The notes: generated by a model from the sequence alone, not told the origin. 64,000 nt of DNA from Butyricimonas sp. Marseille-P3923 (GCF_900184685.1 NZ_FXXL01000007.1:310001-374000), one strand, 5' to 3'. Shown: positions 17,796-27,754, numbered from the stretch's first letter. Translations and numbers: made by a program.

Positions 17796-19190
17796 ATGAG
17801 AATGATTATGAAGAAATATTATATTGTAGTATTGTTGCTTCTTCTGTTTAGTGCTTGCAACGATTGGTTTGATGTTGCGCCTAAGGAGGATTATATTGAT
17901 GAAGAGGCATTGTTCAGTAGCGAATCCGCTTTTCGGAATGCCATGAACGGAATATATACCGAAATCCGCGATAGGGATTTGTATGGAGCTAATCTGACGT
18001 TGGGCGGAGTGGAGTTTCTGGGACAGACGTTTGTCCCGGACGAGGCATTAAAACCGATCTCCGATTTCAATTATGAATCTTCATTGGTTCGGGGAATGGC
18101 TTCGGGTATTTGGGTGAAGATGTATCATGCCATTTACTCCTGTAATAATCTGACCCGGCTGTTGCAAAAGAAAAAAGAAGTGGTCTTTGTCGAGGGGTCG
18201 CGGGAGATGATGCTCGCCGAGTTGAAAGCGTTGCGCGCTACTTTGCATTATGAGTTGGTGCGTCTTTTCCATCCTTCGGTAACCGCCGATGCTAATTTTA
18301 AAGGTGTGGTGTGGATGGAAGGTACGAAGGCAGAGCCTTTATCGTTGACGAATCTGGAACTTGTGACAAAGATTGTGCAGGAATTCACCGCGGCAATCGA
18401 TGAACTGAAGAAATACGATCCGATTTCCACGGGCGAAAGCTATAACACGGATGCTTTGTTCGGCACGAAGCCGGCAGACCGGGTTTGGAAAATGAATTAT
18501 TACGCCGCTCTCGGTATGAAAGCACGGGTTTCCCTCGTGTTGGGAACAAGTGCCGGATACACGGATGCACGGAGTTGTGCGGATGCGATAATCGACGACG
18601 GGTATTTTGCCTTTGCCACGACGGCGGGAACTGATTTGGGTTTCTCGGTAGAGCATCTCTGGGGATTAGCTCCCGCGGATAAAGACTTTAGCGTGCTTTC
18701 AAACGAATTGTTTGCCGAACGGGGCATCCCGTTGTCCGACGTAGTGGATGCGGCGTCATGGAAAGCAAGCGCGGCGGACGATTTGCGTTTCAAATGGTTC
18801 AAGACGGATCTGGTTAGTATGCTTCCTAAATTCGATTCCACGAGTTTGGTGAAAGACAGTGAAACGTCGCCCCGTATCCCGATGATCAAACTAGGCGAGG
18901 CATATCTTATTGCGGCCGAAGCGGCGTTACAACAGAGTGATTTGGCAGGGGCATACGGTTACTTGAGTACATTTATCAATAAACGTTTTTCCAGAACGAC
19001 ATTGACAGAGCATTCAACCCCGGAGGAATTCCGGGCGGAGATTCGTACCCAGTATGTTCGCGAGTTTTTGGGTGAAGGACAGTTATTCTATAACTACAAG
19101 AGGTGGAACCTTTCTTCCATACCGTCTTATACCGGGGGAAGCACGGATATGACGGCTGCCAAGTACACGTGGCCTATTCCCGTGAATTGA
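17796..19190 (+). CDS. SusD/RagB-type nutrient-binding lipoprotein
   Basis: A 464-residue surface lipoprotein. Signal and lipobox LLLFSAC put the anchored cysteine at about residue 21; the mature start CNDWFDVAPKEDYIDEEALF is typical SusD. Further SusD marks are ALRATLHYELVRLF (about 147-160), MNYYAALGMKARVSLV, and the C-terminal RTQYVREFLGEGQLFYNYKR followed by YTWPIPVN. It caps the SusC at 15006-17795 and binds its substrate. The gene starts right after the SusC stop codon; ATG at 17808 is an equally possible start, giving a more usual signal peptide. Confidence 0.9.
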   Translation: MRMIMKKYYIVVLLLLLFSACNDWFDVAPKEDYIDEEALFSSESAFRNAMNGIYTEIRDRDLYGANLTLGGVEFLGQTFVPDEALKPISDFNYESSLVRGMASGIWVKMYHAIYSCNNLTRLLQKKKEVVFVEGSREMMLAELKALRATLHYELVRLFHPSVTADANFKGVVWMEGTKAEPLSLTNLELVTKIVQEFTAAIDELKKYDPISTGESYNTDALFGTKPADRVWKMNYYAALGMKARVSLVLGTSAGYTDARSCADAIIDDGYFAFATTAGTDLGFSVEHLWGLAPADKDFSVLSNELFAERGIPLSDVVDAASWKASAADDLRFKWFKTDLVSMLPKFDSTSLVKDSETSPRIPMIKLGEAYLIAAEAALQQSDLAGAYGYLSTFINKRFSRTTLTEHSTPEEFRAEIRTQYVREFLGEGQLFYNYKRWNLSSIPSYTGGSTDMTAAKYTWPIPVN

Positions 19191-19225
19191 ATCGGAATAT
19201 GGAACTATATAAAAGGAACAGAATT

Positions 19226-22200
19226 ATGAAGGAGAAATTATGTAATATATTTGAAGCCGGAAATTCCAAGATGAATATTCGGAAATTCTTCTTGAAAAGT
19301 TTCCTGTTTTTATTTCTGCAAAGCTTCCTCGTGATGGCGGGTTACGCGCAGAAAGAAATGGTGAGCTTGGATGTAAAAGACGTGAAATTAGAAACGGTAT
19401 TCCAGTCTATCCAAGAACAGACAGGATACAAGATATTCTATAATAACGAACTGGTGAACGCGACTCAACTGGTGACAATTCAAGTGACGAATGTCCCGTT
19501 GGATACGGCGTTGCGTAAATTATTGACGCCTCTGAATCTGACTTACAAAACGGTAGACAAAACGATCGTCATTTCCAAGGAAGCCCCGGTTAAAACGGGT
19601 GTGAAGACCGTGGAGTTGTTCGAGATTACCGGAACAGTCCGGGATCAACAGGGCGAAATATTACCCGGTGTGACAGTGGTTTATAAAGAAACTCCCACTC
19701 AAGGAACTTCTGCCGATGCCGAAGGAAAGTACCGCATACGGGTGCCATCCTTGGAAGGGGAGATCGTGTTCTCGTTTATCGGAATGGAAACCCAGACTAT
19801 TGCTATCAAAGGACGTCGTGTTATTGACGTGAAGATGGTATATAAAGTAGAACAGATTGAAGATGTGATCGTTACAGGATACGGTACGAAAGCGAAAAAT
19901 AGTTTCACTGGTACGGCTATTCAAGTGAAAGGGGAGGACTTGCGTAACGTGAACCCGACAAATCTTTTTGATGCGTTGAAGGTGTTCGATCCCTCGTTCT
20001 CGATCGTGGACGACGAGGGGCTGTTCGGTTCCGACCCGAACCGGGTACCGGATAAGATCGAGATTCGCGGACAGAGTAGTATGCCGGATATCTCGCAAGG
20101 GAATTTGCAGACGTACACTTCATTGCCGATTTTTATCATGGATGGTTTCCAGATTTCGGTGCAACAGGTTTTTGATCTCGATATGAACCGGATACAGTCC
20201 GTGACCATATTGAAGGATGCGGCGGCGGCTTCCATTTACGGTTCGAGGGCTGCGAATGGGGTTATCGTGATAGAAACCAAGGTGCCGGAGGGTGGTAAAT
20301 TACGTTTCTCGTACTCTTTTAACGGGAGTATCCAAGTACCGGATTTGTCTTCTTACAACTTGATGGACGCTTCGGAATTATTGGAATATTACGAGAGATC
20401 CAATTTATTCACGAACGGGAATAAAGGGGATAACACGGCAACCAATATTTACGAGGATTTGTTGGGTGGAAACCCGGGACGCCAGAATCTCTATATGTTA
20501 TTGAAACAGGAGGTGGCGAATGGGGTGGATTCTTATTGGCTGTCACAGCCGCTACAAACGGCGATTCAGCATACTCACACGATCATGTTGGAAGGCGGTA
20601 CCCGTTTCGGGGAAAAAGAGCGTCGTAATATCCGTTATCAGGTAAATCTGACGGCAGCTCCCAGTCAAGGCGTGATGAAAGGTTCCGACCGTAATCGTTA
20701 CGGGGCGGGTTTGAAGTTGCTGTACAATGACAACCGTTTGCAGGTAACCAGTGATTTGCAATTTGCACTGGTGGACAACACGGATTCTCCTTACGGGAGT
20801 TTCTCCACGTATGCCAATTTGTTGCCTTTCTACCGGATGAAAGACGAGAACGGGAAATATTTGCCGATGCTTTCTTATAGTAATATACCTATTTACGAGG
20901 GTTTCCCCAGACCGGATTTCACGGGTAATACATTCTCGGAACAGTTGAACCCGATCTATGAGGCGAAATACCTGAGTAGTTTTAGTAAAGGAGAAACCAC
21001 GAATCTGACATTTAACTTGGGATTTAACTGGGAAGCGTGGGAAGGATTGCGTGTGCAGGGATCTTTCTCTGTGAATAATGTACAGGATAAATCTGAAGTC
21101 TATCGTTCGCCGTTATCGGCTGATTTCTTTGACTATACATCGGTTACGGATGGCGAATCGACCAGTGAAGGGTATATATTGAAGAATATCTATAAACGGG
21201 GAACTTATAATATGACCAATAGTTCGCAGTTTGATTATTACGGGCGCTTGACCGTGGCTTACACGAAGTCTTTCGGAAGACATTTGTTGCAAGGAATTAT
21301 TGGCGGGGAGTTGAAGGAAACCAATTCGGAGAGTGACGGTTACACTTCTGTCGGGTTCTTGGATGATGCTTTGGGATATCCCTCGTATGCCGTGCAGTTT
21401 GACCCTTATAAGGGACCTTCCGGAAATCGTTCTACCACTCGTTCTGCCGGGGTTTTCGGTAATTTCAACTACTCTTGGGACAATCGTTATCTTGTGGATA
21501 TAACGGGACGTCTGGACGGTTCTTCCAATTTTGCCAGCAATCAGCGCTCGGCTCCGTTCTGGTCTGTCGGGGTACGGTGGAATATTTATAACGAGAGTTT
21601 TATGCGGTCACACGGTATTTTCGAGAATCTGGCGATTCGGGCAAATATCGGAACGGTGGGAAATTCTAATTTCCAATTAAGTCAGATCATGACTCTTTAT
21701 AACTATATGAAGATGTACGACGGTGTGATGGGTGCGGAGATCATGTCCATCGCCAACCGTAAATTGAAATGGCAGACCACGACAAACCGTAATATCGGGT
21801 TGGAATTCAGTATGCTGAAAGGGTTGATGAATTTTGATTTTAACTTCTATTCCAACACGACCAACAACAACCTGACGGATATAGCTATCTTGCCTTCAAC
21901 GGGTTTCACGACTTATAAAGCCAACATGGGTAAGGTGCGCAACCAAGGATTAGAGTTTGCGTTGAGTGTAACTCCCGTGCGGACGAAGGACTGGCGTGTG
22001 AACGTGTTCGTGAACGGGGCTCGCAACAAGAATAAGTTGTTGAGTATTTCCGATGCGTTGAAGGATTATAACGAAACGGTAAAGGAGAACCAAACCACGG
22101 GTACGGGAAAGACGAAGTTGGAGCGGGTTTTCATGTTTGAAGAGGGTAAATCACTGAATTCTATTTATGCCGTGCGTTCGGCAGGTATTGATCCGGGTAC

Positions 22201-22735
22201 GGGACAAGAGGTGTTCATGACCGTGGACGGGGAACGGACTTTCACGTGGAATTCGGCAGATCAAGTGGTCGTGGGAAACACGGAACCGGATTTGAAAGGA
22301 TTTTTCGGTGTGAATATCGATTACAAGCGGTGGAGTTTGGGTATGAATCTTCAATACTCGTTCGGTGCCGACAAGTATAACAAGACTTTATACGAGAAGA
22401 TCGAGGGAGGTGATTTCTCCCAGAATATGGATCGCCGGGCTTTGAAAGGACGTTGGACGCAACCGGGAGATATTGCCCGATACAAGGGATACAGTAATCT
22501 GGCACAGTTGAAGCCGACTTCCCGTTTCGTGCAGAAAGATAATTTCTTGTCGATGACTTCTTTGAGATTGACTTACACGTTGAATGATCGGGATATTGAT
22601 TTTCTGGGATTGTCTTTATTGAAAGTCAGTTTATCGACGAACGATTTGTTCTACGTGTCGACGATCAAACAGGAGAGAGGATTGAATTATCCTTTTGCCC
22701 GCACGTTCTATCTTTCTATTCAAGCTAACTTCTAA
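19226..22735 (+). CDS. SusC-type TonB-dependent transporter with STN domain (locus 2)
   Basis: A transporter of about 1170 residues. Order: hydrophobic signal segment (about 20-42), STN domain (about 47-115, MVSLDVKDVKLETVFQSIQE), carboxypeptidase-regulatory-like domain (about 130-205), plug (about 215-360: IEIRGQSSMPD, IFIMDGFQI, ILKDAAAASIYGSRAANGV), barrel ending in LSIQANF. The ATG at 19226 is chosen because an AAAGGA ribosome-binding stretch precedes it; ATGs at 19199 and 19271 are alternatives. It is the only STN-bearing SusC of locus 2, so it is the likely signal sensor for the FecR at 13776-14972. It is followed by its own SusD. Confidence 0.92.
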   Translation: MKEKLCNIFEAGNSKMNIRKFFLKSFLFLFLQSFLVMAGYAQKEMVSLDVKDVKLETVFQSIQEQTGYKIFYNNELVNATQLVTIQVTNVPLDTALRKLLTPLNLTYKTVDKTIVISKEAPVKTGVKTVELFEITGTVRDQQGEILPGVTVVYKETPTQGTSADAEGKYRIRVPSLEGEIVFSFIGMETQTIAIKGRRVIDVKMVYKVEQIEDVIVTGYGTKAKNSFTGTAIQVKGEDLRNVNPTNLFDALKVFDPSFSIVDDEGLFGSDPNRVPDKIEIRGQSSMPDISQGNLQTYTSLPIFIMDGFQISVQQVFDLDMNRIQSVTILKDAAAASIYGSRAANGVIVIETKVPEGGKLRFSYSFNGSIQVPDLSSYNLMDASELLEYYERSNLFTNGNKGDNTATNIYEDLLGGNPGRQNLYMLLKQEVANGVDSYWLSQPLQTAIQHTHTIMLEGGTRFGEKERRNIRYQVNLTAAPSQGVMKGSDRNRYGAGLKLLYNDNRLQVTSDLQFALVDNTDSPYGSFSTYANLLPFYRMKDENGKYLPMLSYSNIPIYEGFPRPDFTGNTFSEQLNPIYEAKYLSSFSKGETTNLTFNLGFNWEAWEGLRVQGSFSVNNVQDKSEVYRSPLSADFFDYTSVTDGESTSEGYILKNIYKRGTYNMTNSSQFDYYGRLTVAYTKSFGRHLLQGIIGGELKETNSESDGYTSVGFLDDALGYPSYAVQFDPYKGPSGNRSTTRSAGVFGNFNYSWDNRYLVDITGRLDGSSNFASNQRSAPFWSVGVRWNIYNESFMRSHGIFENLAIRANIGTVGNSNFQLSQIMTLYNYMKMYDGVMGAEIMSIANRKLKWQTTTNRNIGLEFSMLKGLMNFDFNFYSNTTNNNLTDIAILPSTGFTTYKANMGKVRNQGLEFALSVTPVRTKDWRVNVFVNGARNKNKLLSISDALKDYNETVKENQTTGTGKTKLERVFMFEEGKSLNSIYAVRSAGIDPGTGQEVFMTVDGERTFTWNSADQVVVGNTEPDLKGFFGVNIDYKRWSLGMNLQYSFGADKYNKTLYEKIEGGDFSQNMDRRALKGRWTQPGDIARYKGYSNLAQLKPTSRFVQKDNFLSMTSLRLTYTLNDRDIDFLGLSLLKVSLSTNDLFYVSTIKQERGLNYPFARTFYLSIQANF

Positions 22736-22747
22736 AAGGTAGAGATT

Positions 22748-24247
22748 ATGAAAAAGATTAATATACTTGTATTTGTATTGGTTGGTCACTTGTTATGCAG
22801 TTCTTGCGGTGATTGGTTGGAAGTGTTGCCACAGTCGCAGATCACGTCGGAGAAAGTGTTTGATAACGAGGACGGTTATTATTCCGCCCTGTCCGGGGTG
22901 TACTTGAAGATGGCGGATAAGGATGCTTACGGGAATTCGATGACCGTGTGCCAGTTGGAAATCATGGGACAGACGATGAGTATGGCGCAGGCATCCTTGA
23001 TAGAACCTTATTATGACCAAGGTGATTTTAACGGTTTCGCTACCTATTACTATCCCTTGCAGACCCGCTTCGGGAATATTGAAAATACGCTCACGGCGAT
23101 TTGGAAAATGACGTACAATGCCATTGCCAATGACAACCTGTTGTTGGAGAATCTGGAAACGCAGGACGCGGGTTTGTTCGAACCGGGAGCGAAAGAAGTG
23201 TTGCTCGGCGAGGCTCTCGCTTTGAGAGCGTATATGCATTTCGATATGTTACGGATTTTCCAACCGCCTTACACGACGGAGGAGGGAAAGACACAGAAGC
23301 GAATACCCTATAAGGAAACTTACGGGATGGATTTTACTCCTTCTTCTAATTCCGACACGATATTGAATCGTATACTTGTTGATCTGAAACGGGCGGAGAT
23401 GATGATGAAGGATAATGATCCTATCTCTTCCGGCAAGACTTATCGGGCTACTTATTTGAGCGGCGACCGGAAGTTGAAGATGAATTATTACGCCGTGAGA
23501 GCTTTGCAGGCAAGAGTGTACTTGTGGAGAGGGGATTACCGGGAGGCTTATGATGCGGCAATGGACGTGATCGGGGCGGCGGACGGATTGGGAGTACGTT
23601 TCCTGACGATGGATGATTTGAGCACGAAGGACTCGCAGAACGATTACGTGAACCGGAGTTGCCCCATGGAGTATATCTTCGGGTTGCAGGTGGATGAAAT
23701 CGGTGATTATATCGATTATTATTTCCGTACCAGTTTCTCGTATTTCGAGCGTTTCCGGTTGCAGTCGAGCCGTTATCCTAAATTTTATTCATCGACGGGA
23801 GATATTCGTATGCTGGCGTGGAAAAAAGGGTCAGGTTCCAATATGTATCTGGCGAAATACGGACGTGCCACTTTGGAGAAAGACCTCGCTTTGTACCCTC
23901 GTCCGGTGGTTTCGATGTTGAAACTGGGTGAGATGTACCTGATTGCTTCCGAGGCTGCGGCTCATGCGGTATCCACGGGAGAGGCGCTCCGCTTGTTGAC
24001 CGTGTTGCAGTCTTCCCGTTTGGGGGGCGTGTTCACGGGAACCGAAAAGGAGGCGATTCTTGCCGAAATACTGAAAGAGTACCGGCGTGAAATGATCGGT
24101 GACGGTCAGGTATTTTACGCCTATAAACGCCGGAATGCACCGGAGATAGAAAAGGGATACTTAGCTTCCGGTGTGATTACCATGAATGTTGAAAAGTACA
24201 CCCCGGATATTCCGTCCTCGGAATATGACGGCGGACGTGTTTATTGA
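22748..24247 (+). CDS. SusD/RagB-type nutrient-binding lipoprotein (second of locus 2)
   Basis: A 499-residue lipoprotein with lipobox LLCSSC (anchored Cys about residue 20) and mature start CGDWLEVLPQSQITSEKVF, the SusD hallmark. LGEALALRAYMHFDMLRIF (about 157-175) and MNYYAVRALQARVYLW are conserved helices; the C-terminal YRREMIGDGQVFYAYKRRN completes the family pattern. It pairs with the SusC at 19226-22735, 12 bases upstream. It is paralogous to the SusD at 17796-19190, both carrying a shared YGN/YGA...LEIMGQT-type segment near residues 55-80, indicating duplication of a SusC/SusD pair. Confidence 0.92.
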   Translation: MKKINILVFVLVGHLLCSSCGDWLEVLPQSQITSEKVFDNEDGYYSALSGVYLKMADKDAYGNSMTVCQLEIMGQTMSMAQASLIEPYYDQGDFNGFATYYYPLQTRFGNIENTLTAIWKMTYNAIANDNLLLENLETQDAGLFEPGAKEVLLGEALALRAYMHFDMLRIFQPPYTTEEGKTQKRIPYKETYGMDFTPSSNSDTILNRILVDLKRAEMMMKDNDPISSGKTYRATYLSGDRKLKMNYYAVRALQARVYLWRGDYREAYDAAMDVIGAADGLGVRFLTMDDLSTKDSQNDYVNRSCPMEYIFGLQVDEIGDYIDYYFRTSFSYFERFRLQSSRYPKFYSSTGDIRMLAWKKGSGSNMYLAKYGRATLEKDLALYPRPVVSMLKLGEMYLIASEAAAHAVSTGEALRLLTVLQSSRLGGVFTGTEKEAILAEILKEYRREMIGDGQVFYAYKRRNAPEIEKGYLASGVITMNVEKYTPDIPSSEYDGGRVY

Positions 24248-24273
24248 TCGGGTAATAAATAAATCGTAATACA

Positions 24274-25002
24274 ATGAATATGAGAAAGAGATTTATATTA
24301 GCGATTATTTGTTTTGGGACATTGTGGGCTTGCCAGCGGGAAGAGATTATGAAAGTGGATGAAGAGGTGGCCAGTCTGAATTTCCCGAAAACGAAATACC
24401 TTTCCGAGTACAAGAACGATAGTTTGCAGTTTTTGGCCTTGTTCAATAGCGGCGTGGAAGAAGCCGTACTGTATATTCCGGTTCGTTTGTCGGGAAAGAT
24501 TGCAGATACAGACCGGAAATACAAATTGCGTATTATTCCGGAGGAGTCGTTCGGGGTGACGGAAGGAAAACATTTCACGCTGGAAACGGAACAGGTATTC
24601 CGGGCGGGACGATATATTGATTCTACCGTTTTGAAGATTGATGCGAAGGAGGTGATGAAAGATAAAGTGGACGGACGGTTATACATTGAATTGGTGCCGA
24701 ACGAGAATTTTGAGAAAGGGATTGATTTCTATCAATACATGATCGTGCGGATTTCCGGGGCGGGGTTGACTTCACAACCTACATTCTGGAACAAGAACAG
24801 CTTGGGTAATTACGGTGGTACTTATTCGGCAATCAAGGCGGAAAAGTTTATCGAATTGAATAATATCCCGGCTGCCGATTGGCTGGCGCCTAACAAATCT
24901 GTCCTGTTTGCTTATGCCAAGAAAACATACGAGTGGTTTGAAGCCAATCCGACGTATGATAATGGCGAGCGTGTAGTATTTAAGGGTGTTGTTGAATTTT
25001 AA
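24274..25002 (+). CDS. DUF4843-type lipoprotein
   Basis: A 242-residue lipoprotein: signal ending in LWAC (Cys about residue 20), then LNFPKTKYLSEYKNDSLQF and a beta-rich region with YIPVRLSGKIADTDRKYKLR. This fits the DUF4843 family, which accompanies SusC/SusD genes in Bacteroidota and has no established biochemical role. It lies between SusD and the PKD-like gene with spacings of 26 and 12 bases, so it is part of the same operon. Likely a surface accessory protein of the uptake complex (inferred from context). Confidence 0.8.
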   Translation: MNMRKRFILAIICFGTLWACQREEIMKVDEEVASLNFPKTKYLSEYKNDSLQFLALFNSGVEEAVLYIPVRLSGKIADTDRKYKLRIIPEESFGVTEGKHFTLETEQVFRAGRYIDSTVLKIDAKEVMKDKVDGRLYIELVPNENFEKGIDFYQYMIVRISGAGLTSQPTFWNKNSLGNYGGTYSAIKAEKFIELNNIPAADWLAPNKSVLFAYAKKTYEWFEANPTYDNGERVVFKGVVEF

Positions 25003-25014
25003 AAGGAACGACCT

Positions 25015-26595
25015 ATGAAAAAGATAAATAGATTTATACATGTACTTCTGGTTGCCGTGGTCGGATTCGTGGGGTGTTACGAGGACAAGGGAAGTTACGA
25101 TTACACGAGTTGGACGGATTTTATCTCCATCACGGGGATTGAAATTCCGGGTAGTTCCTACGGGCGGGTGACGCTCTCGGAAGGTGAAGTGTTGCGCATC
25201 AACCCGATCGTGGAATACAAGGCGGGCGTGAAACCGGAGGATTTTGAATTCCATTGGGTGATGGGGGGCGATACGATAGCTTCTACTTTAAATCTGGCAT
25301 GGACGATCACCCCGACGAACGTGGAGTTATTGAGCGGGGAAGCCTATTTCTGGCTTGCCATCGGTAATAAAAATACCGGGGAAACATGGAAATGTTACGC
25401 GACTTCCAATGACGGCTATTATATGGTGAAAGTGAAGATTACGCCGACGGCAATGCCGTTAATTGGTGTGATGGTTTACGAGAAAGCGGACGGGACGCTG
25501 GAATGGGGTTCCATACAAGGCTCCAATCCTGCACAACCACAGAATTTCACCACGATATTGACGGATATGTACAATCGCTACAATCCTAGCCGGACGATAC
25601 AGGGACCGTTCGTGGGGGCAACACTGGACGTGAGTCAGTTATCCGTTTACACGAATGCAGCCCCGGATTACGGGGTGATGATCCAGACGACCAATACCGG
25701 GGGATTTCCGTTCGGGAATTACATGGGGACAATTCAAGATCAAACATTTACAAGTGTGCCGACTGCCGCGATCAATGCGAAGCATGGGTATTACAATAGT
25801 ATGCAGGAGATATTGATCGGGAATGAGTTGTTCATGTTGCCGATGACCAGTTCTTACCCGTATCAGCTACTCGATCCGAATTCCACGGGGAATGAATCGG
25901 GGGTGGCACAGGTGATCGGTGCGTTACCCTATACGCGTAACGCTCATGTGACTTTGCAACGAATGACGAATGGCGACGTGTATTATTACAATTACAGTGA
26001 AGCCAGAGGCTATATGCGACAAGCGGTGAGCGACGGAAACGGCGGCACGCTGAACGTGGACGAGATTGTCGGGTTGTTCCGTGAACCGACAGCGATTAAT
26101 GCTTCCGAACAGAATTTGCGGTTCTTTGTTATCGGACGGAAAGGGGCGATCTACACGATGTATATCTATTCGTTTGTGCAATATACTGCGACTCCGCATG
26201 TGATAGAGTTCAAACAGGCAAAAGACGTGACCGCTTGGGCGGGAGGTATGAATAAGGATGCCATCTGGTTTACTTCCGTGGTTCCGGTGGGTTGGAATTA
26301 TGCCTATATCGCGAAAGGTAAGGATTTGTGGCGGTTTAGTTATGAAGGATTGGAAACCCCGACGGTGGTCAAGAGTTTCGCGGATGATATCGTGGAGGTG
26401 GTTCCGGTGCCTAAGGCTTCATTGATCGGTGGTGACGAGGAGTTGTACACGGCTGTATTTACTTACAACACGGGTGCGAAAACCAGTTCCATGTATACCG
26501 TGAATATCCGGACAGAGGATGTGGCGGAGTATTCTTCCTGCGTGGGGGCTGTGCCCGGTAAAGTGTTGATGTATATACCGTATTTTAGTAATTAA
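25015..26595 (+). CDS. PKD-like family surface lipoprotein
   Basis: A 526-residue lipoprotein: signal with lipobox GFVGC (Cys about residue 21) followed by YEDKGSYDYTSW, the characteristic start of the Bacteroidota PKD-like family. An Ig/PKD-type domain (about 30-140, with FHWVMGGDTI and TWKCYATSNDGYYMVKVKIT) precedes a long region with repeated beta-strand motifs, possibly a propeller (about 150-520). A good AAAAGGA ribosome-binding stretch precedes the ATG. It is the last gene of locus 2 and probably binds the same ligand as the SusD proteins; the ligand is unknown. Confidence 0.8.
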   Translation: MKKINRFIHVLLVAVVGFVGCYEDKGSYDYTSWTDFISITGIEIPGSSYGRVTLSEGEVLRINPIVEYKAGVKPEDFEFHWVMGGDTIASTLNLAWTITPTNVELLSGEAYFWLAIGNKNTGETWKCYATSNDGYYMVKVKITPTAMPLIGVMVYEKADGTLEWGSIQGSNPAQPQNFTTILTDMYNRYNPSRTIQGPFVGATLDVSQLSVYTNAAPDYGVMIQTTNTGGFPFGNYMGTIQDQTFTSVPTAAINAKHGYYNSMQEILIGNELFMLPMTSSYPYQLLDPNSTGNESGVAQVIGALPYTRNAHVTLQRMTNGDVYYYNYSEARGYMRQAVSDGNGGTLNVDEIVGLFREPTAINASEQNLRFFVIGRKGAIYTMYIYSFVQYTATPHVIEFKQAKDVTAWAGGMNKDAIWFTSVVPVGWNYAYIAKGKDLWRFSYEGLETPTVVKSFADDIVEVVPVPKASLIGGDEELYTAVFTYNTGAKTSSMYTVNIRTEDVAEYSSCVGAVPGKVLMYIPYFSN

Positions 26596-26608
26596 AATAA
26601 TTTATGGA

Positions 26609-26782
26609 GGATGTGTCAAAAACTTATCACTATATCAAAAACTCCCTCCCGGCTTCGCCGTACTCCCTCTATAAACAGAGGGAGAGCTGAGTTACTCACT
26701 GTCTTCGGTAAGAATCACCAGCTCCTCCTCTGTTTATAGAGGAGGTGGCGGCGAAGCTGACGGAGGAGTTCTTGACACATCC
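26609..26782. repeat. 174-bp nested palindromic element (MITE-like)
   Basis: The ends GGATGTGTCAAAAACT (26609-26624) and AGTTCTTGACACATCC (26767-26782) are inverted with one mismatch. Inside are further matched arms: GGCTTCGCCG against CGGCGAAGC, and two mini-hairpins CTCCCTCT-AGAGGGAG and CCTCCTCT-AGAGGAGG, which also pair with each other. It occupies most of the gap 26596-26859 between the SusCD operon and the ABC operon. It could act as bidirectional terminator, be a non-autonomous mobile element, or both. Confidence 0.75.
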
Positions 26783-26859
26783 TTTCTTTTAACTTTCCTC
26801 GCACGAGGAAACAGGGTAACGTATGTGTGTAATTAATGTGTATTTAATGTAAATTATTT

Positions 26860-27750
26860 ATGGAAGAGAATGTAATCGAGTGTAAGAATCTGACTCATTA
26901 CTATGGAACCCGTCTGATCTACGAGAATCTGAATTTCTCCGTGAAGAAGGGGCATATAATGGGACTATTGGGAAAGAATGGTTGTGGCAAAACAACCACG
27001 ATCAACATTTTGAACGGTTTTCTGCAACCTCGTTCCGGGGAATGTCTGATCTATGGCGAGAGTACCCGGAACTTGAGCCCGGACACGAAACGGCGGTTGG
27101 GATATTTGATAGAAGGACATATACAATATTCTTTTATGAATATCTACCAGATCGAGAAGTTTTATTCCGGTTTCTATGAAAACTGGAACCGGGAAGCGTA
27201 TTTCGAACTGATGAATCGGATGAAGATATTGCCGACACAAAAAGTGTCCAGTATGTCATGCGGGCAGCGGGCGCAGGTGGCGTTGGGATTGATATTGGCA
27301 CAAGATCCCGACCTGTTGATTCTGGACGACTTCTCGCTGGGACTGGATCCCGGTTATCGTCGTCTGTTCGTGGATCATATGCGGGAGTATGCCAAGGCGG
27401 GAAACAAAACGGTGTTTCTGACTTCTCATATCATACAGGATATGGAGCGTCTGATTGATGACGTGCTGATCATGGATTACAACCGGGTATTGTTGCGGGG
27501 ATCCGCCACCGAGTTTATGGAGAAGTTCCATCAATTCACGTTTGATCTGGACAGGGATGATCTGGATTTCAAAACGGAAGCGATGATCGTGGAGGCTGAT
27601 CGTATTAAAAATCACTATGAAATTTATACCTATGCTTCGAGGGATGAAGTGGAAGCGATGTTACAGGCAAAAGGACTGGTGTATCGTGATTTTACACCTG
27701 TGAAGATGACATTGGAAGATGCATTTATAGGTTTAACCGGAAAATACTAG
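26860..27750 (+). CDS. ABC transporter ATP-binding protein (module copy 1)
   Basis: A 296-residue ABC ATPase. Walker A GKNGCGKTT (Lys44), signature SMSCGQ (131-136) in place of LSGGQ, Walker B LLILDD (152-157) and switch His190 in LTSH. The residue after the Walker B aspartate is Asp instead of the usual catalytic Glu. It would drive the permease encoded 4 bases downstream (27755-28432). It is almost identical over its first 240 or so residues to the ATPase at 29680-30570, diverging mainly at the C-terminus, so the module was duplicated. Exporter or membrane-modifying role; substrate unknown. Confidence 0.92.
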   Translation: MEENVIECKNLTHYYGTRLIYENLNFSVKKGHIMGLLGKNGCGKTTTINILNGFLQPRSGECLIYGESTRNLSPDTKRRLGYLIEGHIQYSFMNIYQIEKFYSGFYENWNREAYFELMNRMKILPTQKVSSMSCGQRAQVALGLILAQDPDLLILDDFSLGLDPGYRRLFVDHMREYAKAGNKTVFLTSHIIQDMERLIDDVLIMDYNRVLLRGSATEFMEKFHQFTFDLDRDDLDFKTEAMIVEADRIKNHYEIYTYASRDEVEAMLQAKGLVYRDFTPVKMTLEDAFIGLTGKY

Positions 27751-27754
27751 AAAT

